NCBI RefSeq assembly: GCF_900141895.1
Contig: NZ_FQYT01000007.1
Coordinates: 44,940 to 108,939, forward strand
Source: Parasporobacterium paucivorans DSM 15970
GTDB taxonomy: Bacteria; Bacillota; Clostridia; Lachnospirales; Lachnospiraceae
Direction of reading: 5' to 3'
DNA length: 64,000 nucleotides
Every line of letters starts with the position of its first letter. The stretch's first letter is position 1. The notes under the pieces are model-generated. The model worked only from the letters and a program-made list of their open reading frames with translations. It was not told the origin of the DNA and made no database searches. Of the stretch, positions 60,017 through 64,000 are shown in pieces. The translations under genes and the position numbers were made by a program.

Positions 60017-61381
60017 ATGGAAAAAACTAAATTTTTTACTAGAGAAAAATCGTTTTATAGCACTCTGTTTCGCCTGCTTATTATTGTTGGATTACAGAAT
60101 ATTGTCTCCTATAGTGTTAATATGACTGACAATATTATGCTGGGCAATTATGGACAGGATGCATTGGCTGGAGCTGCAACGGTAAACCAGATTTTTTTTG
60201 TTGTGCAACAGTTTGCATTGGCAATAGGAGAAGCCTTGGTAGTGCTTGCATCCCAGTACTGGGGACAAAAACGTCCGGAATCTATCGGTGTACTTACCGG
60301 CATCGCCTTAAAACTTGGGGTAATCTGCGGTGCTGTTATATTTATTGTTGTAACGGTAATTCCTGTTCAGGTACTTACCATATTTACAAATGACCCTGCC
60401 ATTATTGCTGAAGGAGCTGCTTATTTATCAATAATGAAATATACATTTATACTGTTTTTCATATCATCTATCCTTATGTCAGCCCTGCGCAGCGTGGAAA
60501 CAGTCCGCATTTCCTTTATAATCTCAGTCATAGCATTAATTGTGAACGTAATGATTAACTACGTTCTTATCTATGGCCGGTTTGGAATGCCAAGACTTGG
60601 AGTCAGAGGTGCAGCCATTGGAACCTTGGTAGCAAGAATTCTGGAGCTTACAATTGTAATATTTTATATCTTATTTAAGGATAAAAAACTCAATCTGTTT
60701 AAAACCAACTTTTTGAAAAGAGATAAAATACTTACAGCCGATTATACAAAGATAGCTATCCCTGTTATCCTTTCACAGGTTTTATGGGCGGTTTCCGTGC
60801 CCATGCAAACAGCAATTTTGGGACATCTTTCCTCTGATGCAATAGCTGCAAACTCTGTTGCAACTACTTTCTATCAGTATCTAAAGGTAATAGTGGTTGC
60901 TCAGAGCTCTGCATCAGCAGTAGTCATAGGAATGGCAATAGGAAGAGGTAATATGAATGAAATCAAAGCACAAGCCCGTACATTGCAAGTGATTGACGTT
61001 TTAATTGGTATTCTTTTAGGCTTAGGACTTTTTCTTCTTAGAGGACCGCTGCTTAGTTTCTATAGCCTTGCAGATACAGCGATGAATCTTGCGGATATGC
61101 TCATTATTGTCATGAGTATTATCATGGTTGGAATGTCTTATCAGATGCCTGTCAGTATGGGTGTGATACGCGGTGGTGGAGACGCCAAATTTGTTATGAT
61201 AATGAATATGGTAAGTACCTGGGTTATAGTTATTCCATTGTCTTTTATGAGTGCATTCTGGTGGCATTGGTCAGTTGTAGGCGTAGTAATCATAATACAG
61301 TCAGACCAGATATTTAAATGCCTTCCTACCTTTCTGCGAGTCAGAAAATATGACAAATGGATTAAAAAACTTACAAGGTAG
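60017..61381 (+). CDS. MATE-family efflux transporter
   Basis: The 454-aa protein has about 12 helices with the MATE signatures NIVSYSVNMTDNIMLGNYGQDALAGAATVNQIFFVVQQFALAIGEALVVLASQYWGQKR and, in the second half, AIPVILSQVLWAVSVPMQTAILGHLSSDAIAANSVATTFYQYLKV. It exports a cationic or aromatic compound using a sodium or proton gradient. GAGG supports ATG 60017. It and the AraC gene are enclosed by two IS21-type elements. Confidence 0.93.
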   Translation: MEKTKFFTREKSFYSTLFRLLIIVGLQNIVSYSVNMTDNIMLGNYGQDALAGAATVNQIFFVVQQFALAIGEALVVLASQYWGQKRPESIGVLTGIALKLGVICGAVIFIVVTVIPVQVLTIFTNDPAIIAEGAAYLSIMKYTFILFFISSILMSALRSVETVRISFIISVIALIVNVMINYVLIYGRFGMPRLGVRGAAIGTLVARILELTIVIFYILFKDKKLNLFKTNFLKRDKILTADYTKIAIPVILSQVLWAVSVPMQTAILGHLSSDAIAANSVATTFYQYLKVIVVAQSSASAVVIGMAIGRGNMNEIKAQARTLQVIDVLIGILLGLGLFLLRGPLLSFYSLADTAMNLADMLIIVMSIIMVGMSYQMPVSMGVIRGGGDAKFVMIMNMVSTWVIVIPLSFMSAFWWHWSVVGVVIIIQSDQIFKCLPTFLRVRKYDKWIKKLTR

Positions 61382-61618
61382 CGTAGCACAAGGTAGCGTA
61401 GCAAGGTACCTGACACCATGAACAAAGTGTGAACAAATTGTTATTGCATGATTACTCTGAAGCGGTAGTTAGGCTATTTTTCCATTACTTTCAGTTAACT
61501 TATTGATATCGATATCGTAGTTTTGGCGGTAAATCATCTGAAGGCATGCCCACATTTCTGTTTTTTGCAATAGCAAAGTGTAACGAATTGCAATGCAAAA
61601 GTGTAACACCCCTCCGGG

Positions 61619-62353
61619 TTATTTAGTTGCCGAATTCTTCATAAGGGAATGCTCAAATCTCCAGCTGTCCCGGTCAAAGACAATCAGATGGCTGTGATGT
61701 ACCAGCCGGTCTATCAAGGCGGCAGTCAGCTGGTCATCATAGAAGATACCGTTCCACTTACTGAATTCTATATTTGTTGTAATGATCAGGCTGCGTTTTT
61801 CATAACAGTCTGCGATTACCTGAAATAATAACTGGGATCCTTCCGAATCAAACGGAAGATATCCCCACTCGTCACATATCAGCAGATCCAGCTTGCCCAG
61901 ACGCTTTAATACTTTCACCAGGGATCCGTTTGATTTCGCATCCGTCAGTTCATTGACCAGAGTAGCTGTTTTATAGAACTTCACTTTCTTCCCCTGCATA
62001 CAGGCCTCTACACCAAGTGCCGTTGCCATGTGGCTCTTGCCGGCACCGTTTCTTCCGTAGAGTACGAGATTTTCCTGAAGTCCTATAAAGTCGAGGGACT
62101 TTAAGGTATCAATGGTCAGTGTGTTTGGAATTGTGATTTTATCAAACTGATAATTCTCAAAAGTTTTTATGTTATCAAAACCAGCCTGCTTCAAGTGGAG
62201 ATTCCTGCGTTTGTTGTTTCGGTAGTCGATCTCTGCATGAAGCACTTTGAGCAGGTAATCCTGGTTTGTATCACCCGTTAAGTCGACGGCATTCTCTGCA
62301 AAGGTAGTGCTTAGCCGCAGTTCTTTGCAGCATTCATATAGTTTCTCTTTCAT
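61619..62353 (-). CDS. istB: IS21 helper ATPase IstB (element B)
   Basis: The 244-aa protein has P-loop LVLYGRNGAGKSHMATALG, Walker B LDLLICDEWGYLPFDSEGSQLLFQVI and TNIEFSKWNGIF. It overlaps istA by 4 bases (ATGA), so the two are translationally coupled. Clearly homologous to, but divergent from, the IstB of element A. Confidence 0.95.
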   Translation of the reverse strand: MKEKLYECCKELRLSTTFAENAVDLTGDTNQDYLLKVLHAEIDYRNNKRRNLHLKQAGFDNIKTFENYQFDKITIPNTLTIDTLKSLDFIGLQENLVLYGRNGAGKSHMATALGVEACMQGKKVKFYKTATLVNELTDAKSNGSLVKVLKRLGKLDLLICDEWGYLPFDSEGSQLLFQVIADCYEKRSLIITTNIEFSKWNGIFYDDQLTAALIDRLVHHSHLIVFDRDSWRFEHSLMKNSATK

Positions 62354-63864
62354 CGGGAGAGGGCCTCCTGACGAAAGAGATTATCATACTTATTGTTATC
62401 CGGTTTAAAAGCCGGCATCTGGATGATGGTGCTTTTCAGTTGCATTGGTTGCAATGGCTGCACATTTGAGGTGAGCGTGCGATAGCTGGCAAGAATGCTG
62501 GCAGCATCCTGGACTCCATTGCTCAACGCAAAATTCAGCGCTTCAGACGCGGTACGCATATCATGCTTAGCCAGCATGGTATAAAGAGAGTTAAGACCTT
62601 TTCTCTTTCCTTCTAGATCCAGTCTGCCCAGATATTTTCTCCAGTTATCAGGCAGCTCTTCATAGAAGGTTGTGTATTTCAGTGCGGTTGGCCGCTTTGC
62701 CATTAATTCGATATAAGGCAGCCATTTCATGGATTCTTTTCCCTTCCCATAAAGACGTGGGTGATCCATGATAACTTCATAGGACTGGTTCAAGAGATAG
62801 ACTTTGTCACTAGTGGCTCTTATATAAACAGGCTCCTTCACGTGTTTAGGAGAAGAAGAATACAGATTGTCATCAAAGGTCACCTTGGCGTATTTATCTG
62901 TAATTCGGGACGTGAAACAGCAAACTTCGAAAGGAATCGCATTCAGAGGAAGCATGGCTTTTTTATCTTCTTCGAACAATATATCAATCCCAGTCCCCTT
63001 TGCATAATGAGTTCTGGCAGCATCTTTTTCGCAGGTCTCAAACAATTGAACGTTAAATTGGCCAAAATCGAGAATCGTTGGGACCGGCACAAACATGTTT
63101 CTGCGTTCGTAACCAACTTTATTTTCAACATTTCCCTTTTCCCATCCTGCGGCACCGTTACAGAATACCGGCTCGATATGATAGTGTGTCATGAAGCGTT
63201 TGAATCCATCCGTCATGGTCCGGTCATGCCCCTTGCCCATGTGGGCAACTGCAGTGGAGAGATTGTCAAATACCATGCGGTATGGGACAAGTCCTATATA
63301 TTCGAAGATGTTTTTCATTCCCTGAAGCAGGCATTCCTGGTTCTCACCACCGAATATCTGGCAGTAGGCTTTGTTGCTGTGAGGAAAAGAAACGGTTAGC
63401 TTTAAGGCATCTATCATTTCTCCAAGATTGTTGCAGTAAGAGAAATGTCCAAAATCCACCTGTGCTTCACCCGGTGGATGATAGAGCGGTAGGTACGCCT
63501 TCTGAGAAAATTTGAATATTTCTTTTTTCTTTTCAGACACATAATACTGAACGGTGCGATATTTTACCTCTAATTCGGCAGGGTATTCTTCCTGCAGCCG
63601 GGTATAAACACGCTTGGCTGTATGACGTTGTTTGCGTGGTGCTTTCAAATCCTCCATAAGCCACCCATCAATAACCGGTTTAAGCGGATCAAGCAGAGAG
63701 GGCAGTTCCTTCGGTGGATTCAGGGGCAGGTTAAAGTCCTCCATATCCAGGTATTTCTTGACAGTTTCATAATGATAACCTGTCCGTCGCATGATTTCTC
63801 TAATGGAAACGCCTTCACAATCATGCATTCGTTTGATATACTTGATATCGTCCATTGATAACAT
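62350..63864 (-). CDS. istA: IS21 transposase IstA (element B)
   Basis: The 504-aa protein has an HTH (LSMDDIKYIKRMHDCEGVSIREIMRRTGYHYETVKKYLD), RKQRHTAKRVYTRLQEEY and the rve core with GEAQVDFGHF, RMVFDNLSTAV and GWEKGNVENKVGYERRN. The ribosome site GGAAGGA precedes ATG 63864. Open and apparently functional. Confidence 0.95.
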   Translation of the reverse strand: MLSMDDIKYIKRMHDCEGVSIREIMRRTGYHYETVKKYLDMEDFNLPLNPPKELPSLLDPLKPVIDGWLMEDLKAPRKQRHTAKRVYTRLQEEYPAELEVKYRTVQYYVSEKKKEIFKFSQKAYLPLYHPPGEAQVDFGHFSYCNNLGEMIDALKLTVSFPHSNKAYCQIFGGENQECLLQGMKNIFEYIGLVPYRMVFDNLSTAVAHMGKGHDRTMTDGFKRFMTHYHIEPVFCNGAAGWEKGNVENKVGYERRNMFVPVPTILDFGQFNVQLFETCEKDAARTHYAKGTGIDILFEEDKKAMLPLNAIPFEVCCFTSRITDKYAKVTFDDNLYSSSPKHVKEPVYIRATSDKVYLLNQSYEVIMDHPRLYGKGKESMKWLPYIELMAKRPTALKYTTFYEELPDNWRKYLGRLDLEGKRKGLNSLYTMLAKHDMRTASEALNFALSNGVQDAASILASYRTLTSNVQPLQPMQLKSTIIQMPAFKPDNNKYDNLFRQEALSR

Positions 63865-64000
63865 TCCTTCCTGTACCTCCTCAAGTTCTAGTCAAACTCA
63901 AGGATAGCGGTTTGGGAGGGGTGTTACAATGGTTTTTTGCATTTTTAGGTGTTACAGTTTGGGACTGCAAAACGTTTCAGATTAATTATGCAATAAACAC

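Larger units (their letters stand above)
61439..63999 (-). mobile_element. IS21-family element B (about 2561 bp)
   Basis: Left end TGTTATTGCATGATTACTCTGAA and right end (complement) TGTTTATTGCATAATTAATCTGAA (shown in part) match with one inserted T; both ends also carry TGTAACAC sub-repeats next to CCCCTCC. The element ends one base before the window does, so the right target duplication cannot be checked. It differs in sequence from element A and lies in the opposite orientation. Confidence 0.85.

Noticed and set aside
56295..64000. A composite transposon made by two copies of one IS
   Set aside because: The two IS21 elements differ clearly in transposase and end sequences, so they cannot act as one matched pair.

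Overview
The window reads as a strictly anaerobic Bacillota chromosome, probably class Clostridia (Lachnospiraceae- or Eubacterium-like). The grounds are strong AGGAGG-type ribosome sites, oxygen-sensitive Fe-S and radical-SAM enzymes, AsrA/AsrB-like proteins, and a Gram-positive PHP-phosphatase/BY-kinase capsule system with an LCP protein. No rRNA, tRNA or CRISPR array was seen. Assignments rest on motif reading, not on database searches.

Region 1 (1-10.2 kb) looks like an anaerobic trihydroxybenzene (gallate/pyrogallol) module. It holds a LysR tail, a UbiX-type flavin prenyltransferase, a MerR regulator, a hidden 31-aa membrane peptide, a sodium:solute symporter with two tiny membrane proteins, both subunits of pyrogallol-phloroglucinol transhydroxylase (all seven active-site residues I recall from the Pelobacter enzyme are present), a flavodoxin-like flavoprotein and a GntR/FCD regulator. 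Five promoters in this region share TTGACTGTAT followed by a -10 element at an exact 19-bp spacer, the MerR-type geometry. One of them appears to drive a roughly 100-nt RNA without a gene. The transhydroxylase mRNA has a leader of about 330 nt with three strong hairpins.

Region 2 (10.3-15.7 kb) is a molybdenum-cofactor operon: a likely Moco-type riboswitch with a terminator, a MobB-MoeA fusion, MoaA, MoaC, a MOSC protein, a molybdopterin-binding protein and MogA/MoaB. It would supply the molybdoenzymes on both sides. Region 3 (15.8-19.1 kb) carries EcsC, an atypical KamA-family radical SAM protein, a uridine kinase-like protein and a thioesterase.

Region 4 (19.1-31.9 kb) starts with a tightly coupled four-gene operon: a DMSO-reductase-family molybdoenzyme, a 4x[4Fe-4S] subunit, a TorD-AsrA fusion and an AsrB-like flavoprotein. 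Together these look like a soluble NAD(P)H-driven molybdenum reductase with no membrane anchor. A palindrome like the one in front of the GntR gene lies just after its promoter. It is followed by an Old-Yellow-Enzyme/dienoyl-CoA-reductase-type flavoenzyme, a tandem PPK2 kinase, a UroD-family methyltransferase-like protein and a frameshifted GGDEF-hemerythrin sensor.

Region 5 (32-56 kb) is a capsule/exopolysaccharide locus: attenuator leader, PHP phosphatase, Wzz-like protein, BY-kinase, priming sugar transferase, glycosyltransferases, Wzy, Wzx, UDP-galactopyranose mutase, pyruvyl transferase, a ligase-like protein and an LCP protein. Its core (about 37-51 kb) is visibly AT-richer than regions 1-4 and contains pseudogene debris, which suggests horizontal exchange. 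Region 6 (56.3-64 kb) has two different IS21-family elements in opposite orientation around an AraC regulator and a MATE exporter. The first has a 6-bp target duplication; the second ends one base before the window does.
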